From: an uncultured Bacteroidales bacterium
GTDB taxonomy: Bacteria > Bacteroidota > Bacteroidia > Bacteroidales > UBA932
DNA: 64,000 nt
Direction of reading: 5' to 3'
NCBI GenBank assembly: GCA_900316795.1
Contig: ONEF01000005.1
Location: forward strand, 1 to 64,000
A program made the translations under genes and the position numbers. Shown in pieces: positions 1 through 7,029 of this stretch (its first letter is position 1; each line of letters opens with the position of its first letter). The notes under the pieces are model-generated. The model saw only the letters and a list, made by a program, of their open reading frames with translations, did no database searches and was not told the origin of the DNA.

Positions 1-1
1 G

Positions 2-214
2 TTCTCAAATGCATCCCCCGCAGAAAACTTTTATAAAGACGGCAAATTGATTTCTCGAGATTTTGTGGGCAATAATAAGTATTCAGTTTGCATACTGCCA
101 AGAATCGGGATTAAACTGTTCAACCACTTACGTTTCTCGATAGAGTATAAAATTGAAGAGAAGGCCAGCAGCAATGTTGCTTTTAATGTTGGTTTTACAA
201 TTGGAGGGAAATGA
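2..214 (+). CDS. C-terminal fragment of a probable outer-membrane barrel protein
   Basis: The reading frame is open from the window edge and stops with TGA at 212-214, leaving 70 residues. The last 35 residues alternate polar and hydrophobic positions (for example RFSIEYKIEE, then AFNVGFTIGGK), as in terminal strands of a beta-barrel. The rest of the gene lies outside the window, so the family cannot be named. It could equally be another secreted beta-rich protein. It ends 8 bases before the stop codon of the convergent gene at 223-1194. Confidence 0.5.
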   Translation, partial: FSNASPAENFYKDGKLISRDFVGNNKYSVCILPRIGIKLFNHLRFSIEYKIEEKASSNVAFNVGFTIGGK

Positions 215-222
215 GTGTATTC

Positions 223-1194
223 TTACTCTATCGGGATGTACATTGAAAACCTTCCGGTAGCTTTATAAAGGATGTTATTGCCATTTTTGTCCTTGGCAGG
301 AAGGATTCTTGGGAAGTCTTTTATCTTTTGTGTCAGATAACTATCTAGTTCTTCATCCAATCCACGGATTATACTGAATGTGTTAAGGTATCCGTACATA
401 TTGATATAGAACTCAACGTGGAAATAGCCTTTTACAATGTTTCCGGAATAGCCCTCCGGTATTTTAACATTGTCTTTGCACCATTCCATAAAGCGTACGC
501 AGAATGCTCTTTCTTGGAATGATAGAACATTGCTAATCGCTTGTAAGAAAATCGTGTCTCTGTTAAGAGAATCCTGAGGGAAACACGGCATTAATTTCAC
601 CTCGCTGTTAGTCATATCAATTCCTCCTTTGCACTTGAACCTATCTTCAACATCCACGGTGGAGTTCTTTATTGCAAAAAGGAAATCAGACCGCTTTTTC
701 TCAGGAATCAGTTTTTTATACCTAAAAGCGTATTCTCCATCTTTACAGGTTACAATGTCATATTGGTCTGCTATTGTGAGTAAGCTATCGTTGAGCCTAA
801 TGTATCTATAACTGGATTTGAAGTCGTAGAAATTATTAGTGTATGCTATAGGTGCGTCAGCTCTTAACTCTTTCCTTGAATAACTACCCTTGAAGACAGG
901 AATAAAAGAAAAGAAAACCTTATCTATATCTTTTCCTCTATAACTATGATAGCAGGTAGAAATGGAGTCTTTGGTTATTCTATAAACGATGCAGTTGAAA
1001 TTGTTGTCCTTTTCCGGATTCTCGGTGTAAAAGTTAAAATGGCTCAAATACCAAGTGCCTTCGACTTTCTCTGCGTCAATGTTTTCCACCTTGACAGGAG
1101 GCAGTTTCCCCCTTTCAGAAAGCTGGGCGTATATGTTTTGCCCTGAAAGAAACAGAGCACAAACAAGAGTCAGAATAATATAGATTCGTTTCAT
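223..1194 (-). CDS. secreted protein with TonB C-terminal-like domain
   Basis: A 323-residue protein with a Sec signal peptide (about residues 1-23, ending in NIYA). The last ~70 residues resemble the TonB C-terminal fold: a GYFHVEFYINMYGYL strand-turn-strand, then IIRGLDEELDSYL, then FPRILPAKDKNG, matching the family pattern of G-x-V-x-V-x-F, an RG-x-x-x-x-LD helix and a P-x-x-x-PAK-x-x-G loop. There is no N-terminal membrane anchor of the usual TonB type and no proline-rich linker, so it is probably a periplasmic relative rather than an energy-coupling TonB. The middle (about 40-240) is not recognised. It is divergent from the gene at 1290. Confidence 0.6.
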   Translation of the reverse strand: MKRIYIILTLVCALFLSGQNIYAQLSERGKLPPVKVENIDAEKVEGTWYLSHFNFYTENPEKDNNFNCIVYRITKDSISTCYHSYRGKDIDKVFFSFIPVFKGSYSRKELRADAPIAYTNNFYDFKSSYRYIRLNDSLLTIADQYDIVTCKDGEYAFRYKKLIPEKKRSDFLFAIKNSTVDVEDRFKCKGGIDMTNSEVKLMPCFPQDSLNRDTIFLQAISNVLSFQERAFCVRFMEWCKDNVKIPEGYSGNIVKGYFHVEFYINMYGYLNTFSIIRGLDEELDSYLTQKIKDFPRILPAKDKNGNNILYKATGRFSMYIPIE

Positions 1195-1212
1195 AATTAA
1201 TGACTTCTCAAA

Positions 1213-1246
1213 TTTGTTGGCAAATTTATGTTTTTTTTTATTTTTG
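1213..1246 (+). promoter_or_regulatory. promoter for the secreted protein at 1290
   Basis: TATTTTTG at 1239-1246 fits the Bacteroidota -7 consensus TAnnTTTG. A GTTG (1216-1219) lies 19 bases upstream and a TTTG at 1213-1216. The run of T before the -7 box recurs upstream of the paralogue at 2377 (about 2293-2310). Confidence 0.5.
1221..1228 (-). promoter_or_regulatory. promoter -7 box for the TonB-C-like gene
   Basis: Read on the minus strand the site is TAAATTTG, a match to TAnnTTTG, with a TTG 19 bases upstream. It lies 26 bases before the ATG at 1194 and overlaps the region used by the divergent promoter. Confidence 0.5.
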
Positions 1247-1289
1247 CCAATGAAAGGGTCATCTAAACATTAAAATTATAATTAGAATT

Positions 1290-2141
1290 ATGAAACGATC
1301 ATACAAATACTTTTTATCATTGCTGTTTATAATGACGGCCATACCTTTTCTCTGCATTGCCCAGACTCCAAAGAAACTGAAGAAAGCAGATGTTCTTGTT
1401 CGCTCGGACAAGGAGTTTTCAGTATCGGGGAAGAAGGTTTTTATAGTAGCGTATTCACCTTCTAATCTTTCTGAAGAAGAATTGTCATACAGAGATGCTC
1501 TACTTTCCGGATTCCTGACAAATCAAGGTGCAATTGTAGTTGATAAAGAGAGTGACGCTGAATGCATTGCAATCAGCGTCTTTAAAGATACGACCTGGAC
1601 TAATTCCTGGGTGGATATGGATAAGAGCAATAGACTGGTTCTTTCAGAAAACAACAATTTATACAGAGGATTATACAGAGAACAATCTTCTGGTCAAATG
1701 ATTATCAACGGAGAGAGAGTATCTCCATACCAAAATGTTGAAAAGAAATCTGTCTATTCTACCAAGACAACCAAAGAAGACAGGTTCCGCTATGACCACG
1801 GCCTCTATATCATTAATCGCGACAGAACAGACAACTCATATCTGTACTATTTCCAAAGTACTATTTTGCAGTCAAAGCCTTGTAGATTCGAGGATGTCTT
1901 GTCTTTAATGATGCTCGCATCTAATGATAACTTCGGGAACAATATCGGAGACAAATACAAGCATATTAAGGTTAAGAACAGTGACAGCCATTACAATTAC
2001 TATAGCGATGATGTTAGACAGGAACAACGGTGGTTGAGACTCAAGGAAAAGGGAAGGGGCTGGAGTCCCGATATGAACAAAAAAAATGTTCCGGTAAGCC
2101 CAACACTATATCCAGATTATAGCGCAAAATCTATCAAATAG
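1290..2141 (+). CDS. secreted protein of unknown function, paralogue A
   Basis: 283 residues with a signal peptide (about 1-24, ending CIAQ). The family is not recognised. It shares a layout with the protein at 2377-3480: a GKK-[VF]-x-[IV]-A strand after about 45 residues, then a segment ending QGAIVVDKESDAE against KGAVEVQDKQEAD in the neighbour, followed by I-x-x-S-x-x. The two are probably old tandem paralogues. The C-terminal half is rich in polar residues and tyrosine (HYNYYSDDV). Likely periplasmic or surface-exposed; no catalytic motif seen. Confidence 0.6.
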   Translation: MKRSYKYFLSLLFIMTAIPFLCIAQTPKKLKKADVLVRSDKEFSVSGKKVFIVAYSPSNLSEEELSYRDALLSGFLTNQGAIVVDKESDAECIAISVFKDTTWTNSWVDMDKSNRLVLSENNNLYRGLYREQSSGQMIINGERVSPYQNVEKKSVYSTKTTKEDRFRYDHGLYIINRDRTDNSYLYYFQSTILQSKPCRFEDVLSLMMLASNDNFGNNIGDKYKHIKVKNSDSHYNYYSDDVRQEQRWLRLKEKGRGWSPDMNKKNVPVSPTLYPDYSAKSIK

Positions 2142-2200
2142 GGATAATCTTTGGGCCCCTTGTGCGATACGATTTTAACGGCTATATTCGCTCAAGTTTG

Positions 2201-2233
2201 TCGCCTATATGTCGCCAAAATTTAACCATCATT
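2201..2233. repeat. 33-bp direct repeat, copy 1
   Basis: The stretch matches 4339-4371 at 31 of 33 positions, in the same orientation. The shared core is TCGCCAAAATTTAACCATCA. Each copy sits after a gene's stop codon, and together they bracket the genes at 2377-3480 and 3498-4214. Confidence 0.75.
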
Positions 2234-2376
2234 TGCTGTCTTCCTAGGAAAAGTTTTGGAGATTTATTTGCATAAGTGCTTGGAAAATCGCTGTTTTTTT
2301 TTATTTTGCAACCGAAGGTAGTGTCCTTCTGCAACAGAATAGAATAAGTGTGTTACAAACATAGAATAGATTAGTT

Positions 2377-3480
2377 ATGAAACGATTTATCTGCTGTTCA
2401 ATTATAATCTTGATATCAACCCTTCTGTGTCTGGGGCAGAGTAACAAGCAGAAACAAATAGAAAAGTTTATTACCAATGCCTTGAGCACCCCAGCTCCAA
2501 AAAACTATAAGCCTTGCTACCGTCCGGTTGTCAATTCAGAGGGAGATTATGATTTGAGAGGCAAGAAATTCTACATTGCTGAGATACAATATGATTCTGT
2601 GGGAACAGTTATTTCTGAATCTAGGCTTAAGACTTTCGGAAATTATGTTCGTCAAAGCCTTTCTCTTAAAGGAGCCGTAGAGGTTCAAGACAAACAGGAA
2701 GCGGATTTTTCTATCAATGCGTCTATTCGTTTTTGGAACGATGAGTCAGAGTCTGGGTATTCAGTTCCAACCCGAAGAGTTGGAGGAAAGGGAGCGCGGG
2801 CTGATGCTTGGAAATCTTTTAGAGACACGATTTCTATAGACTGGACCGAAAGAGATAAAAGATATCAGGAGAAGGTAGTATCAAAGAAGACACATCACCA
2901 TAATTATTTTCACAAGATGATAGAGATAGTCGCTTTAGATAAGGCTGAAAAGCCGCTTTTTAAATCAACCGTTCGGAGCGACAACAGAGACTTTGGTTTC
3001 CGGGCGCTCAATCCAAATGAGGTAATGCTTTTCCTGGTGGCTGATTCTTATGGAAATACTGCAAGATACGGATTCAACCTTGATGCTTACAACAGTTATC
3101 TCGCCTTGTTCAAGAAAGGGGAGTTGGTCGGTGATTGTAATGTTACATATGCCCCAGAGGCCATATCACCTTCCAAGGATGTAAGTGTTTTCTTGGTTGA
3201 CCGTCAAGAGGATAAAACAATTGTGGTTGTGAAGGATGAAGGAATACTGAAACTTGATCAGAACAAGAATAAAACTGCAATGCTGAAGGTTGGTGATACT
3301 CTTCTACCTTGTTCAAATATGTCATACAGTGCTACTAAGATAGCACAGGGAGTGCGTCTTCTTACTCTTGAGTTTCCTTCCCTCGGCGATGCAAATGAAT
3401 TTGACTTGCTTTTCTGCAAGAAGAACAAGGAAATACTTGCCCTAAACATTAATCTGGATAGAAAAGAATTGAATCATTAA
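2377..3480 (+). CDS. secreted protein of unknown function, paralogue B
   Basis: 367 residues with a signal peptide (about 1-20, ending LCLGQ). It resembles the protein at 1290-2141 in its first ~150 residues (GKKFYIAEI; KGAVEVQDKQEAD). It has an additional C-terminal half with repeated beta-like patches (VSVFLVDRQEDKTIVVVKDEG). No enzyme motif is visible. It is probably co-transcribed with the membrane protein that starts 18 bases later. Confidence 0.6.
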   Translation: MKRFICCSIIILISTLLCLGQSNKQKQIEKFITNALSTPAPKNYKPCYRPVVNSEGDYDLRGKKFYIAEIQYDSVGTVISESRLKTFGNYVRQSLSLKGAVEVQDKQEADFSINASIRFWNDESESGYSVPTRRVGGKGARADAWKSFRDTISIDWTERDKRYQEKVVSKKTHHHNYFHKMIEIVALDKAEKPLFKSTVRSDNRDFGFRALNPNEVMLFLVADSYGNTARYGFNLDAYNSYLALFKKGELVGDCNVTYAPEAISPSKDVSVFLVDRQEDKTIVVVKDEGILKLDQNKNKTAMLKVGDTLLPCSNMSYSATKIAQGVRLLTLEFPSLGDANEFDLLFCKKNKEILALNINLDRKELNH

Positions 3481-3497
3481 CAATCTCAAGTGTTGCT

Positions 3498-4214
3498 GTG
3501 GAACGTTTTTCCGTGAAATACTGGTGGGGTTTTCCTCTGTTGCTGCTAGGTCTTTTGATAGCCTTGCTTTTTGTGACTCTCTCAACTTATGGCTTTTGGG
3601 AAATATTATTGGTTCTTGCTGTCCTTGCGATGGTTGTGTTAACTATAGTTTCTTGGGCTTTTTTGTTGGCAAACAAAAAATGGTGGCAGTTTGCCGTCTC
3701 GCTTATAGCTACTATTTTCATTGTTGTTATTTCATTGCTTCCTTTGGGCATGGCGGCCCAGATGGGGCCAGATAGCTTTGGCAAGCACCCCATTCCAGAA
3801 GGGCTGGAATATAACGAGCCTTTGCAAGAGGACTTTGATGGAAATTATCCAGTTGTGGAAGTTGATTCTTTGGATTCCAGCACTTGGCTTCAGCTTCGAG
3901 GCACTTGGATTGAATATTCATACGACTTCTATTGCAGCAACCTTCCGAAAGGTGATATTTTTATCCGCGCCTATGAGGTAACTGAGAACATCCCTTTGAC
4001 GGTGAGGCCTGGAATTGGAGATGACTTCTATGCGAAGATAGATTCTGTCAAGACTTTCACAAAGATTGTTGACAACAAGAGCTTTGTAATAGAGGAAGGT
4101 GACCCCGGCGATTCTTATGCGGCACGCATAGAGGTCTGGCATAGTGATGCGAAGACTGGCAAGGAAAGGAAGCTTGTCGAAAAAGTCTACAAAGTTGAAG
4201 GTTGGTCTTGGTAG
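3498..4214 (+). CDS. membrane protein with three N-terminal helices and extracytoplasmic tail
   Basis: 238 residues if the GTG at 3498 is the start; no ATG is available before the first helix. Three hydrophobic segments lie at about 9-30, 34-56 and 64-85. A soluble domain of ~150 residues follows (YEVTENIPLTVRPGIGDDF, then ARIEVW and a KVEGW near the end). The family is not recognised. The tail looks beta-rich and could face the periplasm. It follows the secreted protein at 2377 by 17 bases, so the two may act together. Confidence 0.55.
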   Translation: MERFSVKYWWGFPLLLLGLLIALLFVTLSTYGFWEILLVLAVLAMVVLTIVSWAFLLANKKWWQFAVSLIATIFIVVISLLPLGMAAQMGPDSFGKHPIPEGLEYNEPLQEDFDGNYPVVEVDSLDSSTWLQLRGTWIEYSYDFYCSNLPKGDIFIRAYEVTENIPLTVRPGIGDDFYAKIDSVKTFTKIVDNKSFVIEEGDPGDSYAARIEVWHSDAKTGKERKLVEKVYKVEGWSW

Positions 4215-4415
4215 TATTTTAATCGCAATCTCAAATCAGGTCAGTCAGTCAGGAATACCGCCAAGATTACAGGAGTTTCTCAATCTACAGTCCAGCGGGT
4301 TACAAGATACCATCGCCGAGAATCCTTCCCCCTCTCCATCGCCTATGCGTCGCCAAAATTTAACCATCATTATCCCGGAGATTGCCAGGATTTTCAAGAC
4401 AGACTAAAGCCATAG
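4215..4415 (+). pseudogene. relic of a serine recombinase C-terminal helix-turn-helix
   Basis: In the same frame as the preceding gene, after its TAG, 66 codons run to a stop at 4413. They include SGQSVRNTAKITGVSQSTVQ, which resembles the C-terminal helix-turn-helix of resolvase/invertase-type recombinases (pattern G-x-S-x-R-x-x-A-x-x-x-GVS-x-x-TV-x-R). There is no start codon and no catalytic domain, so only a remnant is present. The part after about residue 38 overlaps the 33-bp repeat and is probably not recombinase sequence. That the frame matches the upstream gene is likely chance. Confidence 0.55.
4339..4371. repeat. 33-bp direct repeat, copy 2
   Basis: Partner of 2201-2233 with two mismatches (positions 10 and 11 of the unit). 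It lies inside the recombinase relic frame, in the 283-base gap between the membrane protein and the immunity gene. Beyond the relic and the repeat nothing else is seen in that gap. Confidence 0.75.
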
Positions 4416-4497
4416 TCCTATTTTCTGGAACCACTATAACTTGCCTTAGTCATATAATGGGAATTTACAAAGGAAATAGTTCAAAGAATGAGAGACG

Positions 4498-4938
4498 TTA
4501 TTGAGAAGACAAGTTGTTACCTTCAGTACTTTGAATAAATGACAGCACATTACGTTTAACTCTTTTAGGCAAATCAGACTCCAATAGAATAGCTTCATTT
4601 TTACATATCAGGTCGTACACGGAACAACGTAATTCTTCGTGATCTTGCCAAAAAGACGTTGGTACTTGAAGAACAGAAGAGAGTAAATCTCCTTCATAAA
4701 AATCACCTTCCGCTAAAATATTTTGTGAGAGCACACATATAGCTTTTGGGATATATATATCTAAACCAATTTCTTGAAGAATAATAAACCTAAGATCTTC
4801 AACAGAAAAATCGTCATTATTTTTTCTGCTCAAGGAATAAAGTGTCTTTTCCACATAAGAAGCATCATCAGAAGGGATAGGCCCTTCCCACCGTTTTTTT
4901 ATTACTTGTTCTTCTTTATTTAAAATATTTGGATTCAT
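4498..4938 (-). CDS. CDI-type immunity protein (CdiI-like), orphan
   Basis: 146 residues. The core FSVEDLRFIILQEIGLD, then YIPKAICVLSQN, ILAEGDFYEGDLLSSVL and FWQDHEEL, follows the pattern known for a contact-dependent-growth-inhibition immunity family: VEDLR-x-L-I-x-Q-x-IGL, P-x-A-L-x-x-L, N-x-L-x-EGD-[FY]-Y-x-GDLL and FW. Such proteins are cytoplasmic and neutralise a cognate CdiA C-terminal toxin. No CdiA or other toxin with a delivery domain is next to it, so it is an orphan or scavenged immunity gene. The gene is more AT-rich than the core genes. Confidence 0.8.
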   Translation of the reverse strand: MNPNILNKEEQVIKKRWEGPIPSDDASYVEKTLYSLSRKNNDDFSVEDLRFIILQEIGLDIYIPKAICVLSQNILAEGDFYEGDLLSSVLQVPTSFWQDHEELRCSVYDLICKNEAILLESDLPKRVKRNVLSFIQSTEGNNLSSQ

Positions 4939-4949
4939 TTATTGCTTGA

Positions 4950-5075
4950 TTAAGAATATTTAAGTATGTATCTTTTCTTTTTTTGAATAGTTTTATATAG
5001 TGATTGGGCGGCACTTAATGCGTCTCCAGTGGGGATTTCAAATATGTCACCGATGTGTGTTGCGGGTGCTCTCAT
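4950..5075 (-). CDS. possible small ORF upstream of the immunity gene
   Basis: A 41-codon frame begins with ATG at 5075 (MRAPATHIGDIFEIPTGDAL) and ends 11 bases before the immunity gene's ATG, on the same strand. It could be co-transcribed, and might be the tail of a lost toxin or a separate small protein. The frame is open for only about ten codons upstream of the ATG. No family is recognised. The rest of the 4939-5256 gap holds only the parD promoter region. Confidence 0.3.
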   Translation of the reverse strand: MRAPATHIGDIFEIPTGDALSAAQSLYKTIQKKKRYILKYS

Positions 5076-5215
5076 ACTATTCAGATTTATCAGATACAAA
5101 TATACTTATTATACCTCTTGAGCACAATTTGACCACTTTTTTAGAAAAGTTCCCGCCTGCAGCGCCTTTAAAAGATTGCGTCAATTCTTAGAATTCTGCT
5201 TAATGTTAAGAATAA

Positions 5216-5237
5216 ATAAGAAAATTTCTTATATTTG
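5216..5237 (+). promoter_or_regulatory. parDE promoter with overlapping palindromic operator
   Basis: TATATTTG at 5230-5237 fits the TAnnTTTG -7 box, 19 bases before the parD ATG. It is overlapped by a perfect 17-base palindrome at 5216-5232 (ATAAGAAA, central A, TTTCTTAT). Ribbon-helix-helix antitoxins such as ParD are known to bind palindromes over their own promoter; that this is the ParD operator is inference. Confidence 0.55.
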
Positions 5238-5256
5238 TGGTGAGGAATAAAGCAAT

Positions 5257-5511
5257 ATGAAAACAACAACAGTAGCATTAGGAGCTCATTTTGATGAATT
5301 TGTAAAGGCAACAATCCAAAGTGGACGTTATACCAACGTTAGCGAGGTTATTCGAGCCGGACTTAGAAGGTTGGAAGAGGATGAGCAGAAGATTGCTGCT
5401 CTCCGTGCAGCTATTGAAGACGGTGAGAACAGCGGATATGTTGAGAATTTTGATTTTAAGAAGAACTTGGAGAATTTGAGGGCAAGCAGGAGAAAAGATG
5501 GGACGGTATAG
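5257..5511 (+). CDS. parD: ParD-family type II antitoxin
   Basis: 84 residues. The N-terminal part (TTVALGAHFDEFVKATIQSG, then RYTNVSEVIRAGLRRLEEDE) is the ribbon-helix-helix signature of ParD antitoxins: a short strand for DNA contact, then the N-x-SEV-I-R-x-GLR-x-LE helix. The C-terminal tail (about 48-84) would wrap the toxin. It overlaps the toxin gene by 14 bases, a usual arrangement, and a palindrome over the promoter suggests self-repression. Confidence 0.9.
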   Translation: MKTTTVALGAHFDEFVKATIQSGRYTNVSEVIRAGLRRLEEDEQKIAALRAAIEDGENSGYVENFDFKKNLENLRASRRKDGTV

Positions 5512-5740
5512 GATTTCAAAACGAGCTCAAGCTGTCAAATATTATAATCAGATTTATACTTCAATAGAAAACCTTTCAGAAAATCCAGACTATAAAGGTT
5601 TACGATATGACTTTATAAAGGAGGGTTTGTGGGGATACCGTGTCGGTCATCACATAATCTTCTACAAAATCCTTTCAGAGAATTACATATCAGTAGATCG
5701 TATTCTCCATGAAAGAATGGATTGTCAAAGACATCTTTAG
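5498..5740 (+). CDS. parE: ParE-family toxin, apparently internally shortened
   Basis: 80 residues, against the roughly 95-100 usual for ParE. The start (MGRYRISKRA) and the end (GLWGYRVGHHIIFYKI, then VDRILHERMD) are typical of RelE/ParE toxins. Between KRA and QAVKYYNQIY about 18 residues expected for helix 1 (the DL-x-x-IW-x-Y-T region) are absent, while the frame is kept. AGCT repeats at the junction would suit a small deletion. ParE poisons gyrase or similar targets; this copy may be inactive. A naturally short variant cannot be ruled out. Confidence 0.8.
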   Translation: MGRYRISKRAQAVKYYNQIYTSIENLSENPDYKGLRYDFIKEGLWGYRVGHHIIFYKILSENYISVDRILHERMDCQRHL

Positions 5741-5757
5741 AATCAACGTTGAAAAAT

Positions 5758-6975
5758 CTATCTATCAACAGGGACGTTATAATCCTTGATTCTGTTGTTC
5801 TTTTTGATCAGAGTCCAACCGGAGGTGGCAATAGTGTCGTTGTTGAAAGAAAGCGTGTCTAGGCGAGGCAGTTCAATCCTGCGCCAGTCACTTGTCACTT
5901 TCAGCGGATGACCTTCTACAGAGCCCCAGTCGCAAAAAGCAGTGCAGCCATAGATGACCATACTCCCGTCATCCATTTTAATCATGCCATCAGGGGAGAA
6001 CTGAATAGAGAGATTTGGGCATTCCAGGGTGATAACATTATCGGGAGCAAACAATTTGCGAAGCGTCTCATTCCTCTCTTCCAGTTTACGCTGAAAAGCT
6101 TCTTCTGCTGCATCAATGGTTTCAAAGTCATACTTGGCTTTGGCTGTTTCTGCGGCTTCTTCCAGGTTTTCCGGAAGAGTTATTCCGTAAATCTCCATCG
6201 CTGAGGAGCCAAGATCACTGCCAGAGTTCATCTCTTTATGCCAAGAATGGTTGGACTGATCCAGAATCAAACCATAAAGGGGTCCGGAAAGGTATGCAAA
6301 AGAGCGAGTCAGGTTGTCTGATTCATATAGGTAGTCAAGGTCTGAAAGAGACTGTAGATATTCCTTGTCGGAAGGGATTGTAATGCGCCTGCCGGTGTAC
6401 TCGGCAAGTCCTTCCAGAACCTCCAGAGCGTTCTCTTCTGCGGCAAAGTCTGGATACAGGTGTCTTCTCCAGGCGCGGAAACTCAAGGCATCTTTAAGAG
6501 CGGTTTTCTTTTGCTCGCCATCATAAGATGCAGCAGCCTTCAGCGCGTTCCACTCCAGCTTCAGAAGCGTACGGGCATCTCTGTTGGAAAGATGAGAGTT
6601 GTTAGGATCTTTATCCACCCAAAGCCCAAGCTCCGGCTGGTGATAGTGAAACATCTCGTGGACAAGAACAATCAGCTGGTGCTTCTCGTCTCCGGACAGA
6701 GGCCACAAAACCGTTGTCCAGCGCTTGCCGTCCAGTTCGATTGTAGAATTTGCAACCGGCTTGTCTGAGGGATATGTTTTTGGCGCGTCAGAGACATTGC
6801 TGACAATATTCCTCAGCGAATCCACTCCAAGAACAGGAGCATAGAGGTTGATGCCCCAAAGTTTGCCATTGTCTTTATTGCACAGTTTCTCAACTTGATC
6901 AAAGATAGACACACGAGAAGTATGGCAGCAGATAAGCAGCATCAAGGCCGCCATCAAATAAATACCCTTTTTCAT
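5758..6975 (-). CDS. putative zinc-metallopeptidase-like lipoprotein
   Basis: 405 residues with a hydrophobic leader and a possible lipobox (LLICC, about residues 13-17). The centre holds VLVHEMFHYHQPELG: HEMFH fits the HExxH zinc motif. About 80-90 residues later comes LEVLEGLAEYTG, whose glutamates could supply the third ligand as in gluzincins. The last ~80 residues look beta-rich. No named family is recognised, so peptidase activity is inferred from motif geometry. It converges on parE with a 17-base gap. Confidence 0.55.
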   Translation of the reverse strand: MKKGIYLMAALMLLICCHTSRVSIFDQVEKLCNKDNGKLWGINLYAPVLGVDSLRNIVSNVSDAPKTYPSDKPVANSTIELDGKRWTTVLWPLSGDEKHQLIVLVHEMFHYHQPELGLWVDKDPNNSHLSNRDARTLLKLEWNALKAAASYDGEQKKTALKDALSFRAWRRHLYPDFAAEENALEVLEGLAEYTGRRITIPSDKEYLQSLSDLDYLYESDNLTRSFAYLSGPLYGLILDQSNHSWHKEMNSGSDLGSSAMEIYGITLPENLEEAAETAKAKYDFETIDAAEEAFQRKLEERNETLRKLFAPDNVITLECPNLSIQFSPDGMIKMDDGSMVIYGCTAFCDWGSVEGHPLKVTSDWRRIELPRLDTLSFNNDTIATSGWTLIKKNNRIKDYNVPVDR

Positions 6976-6980
6976 ATGAG

Positions 6981-6988
6981 CAAAATTA
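6981..6988 (-). promoter_or_regulatory. -7 box directly before the metallopeptidase-like gene
   Basis: Minus-strand TAATTTTG matches TAnnTTTG and lies only five bases before the ATG at 6975. If used, the transcript would be nearly leaderless. Confidence 0.45.
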
Positions 6989-7029
6989 CGAAACCTTTAA
7001 GAGAAGAGCACAATAACTATTCATATGTA

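Noticed and set aside
5000-5191. 63-codon plus-strand frame in the gap before parD
   Set aside because: No start signals or recognisable pattern; opposite to a more plausible small frame.
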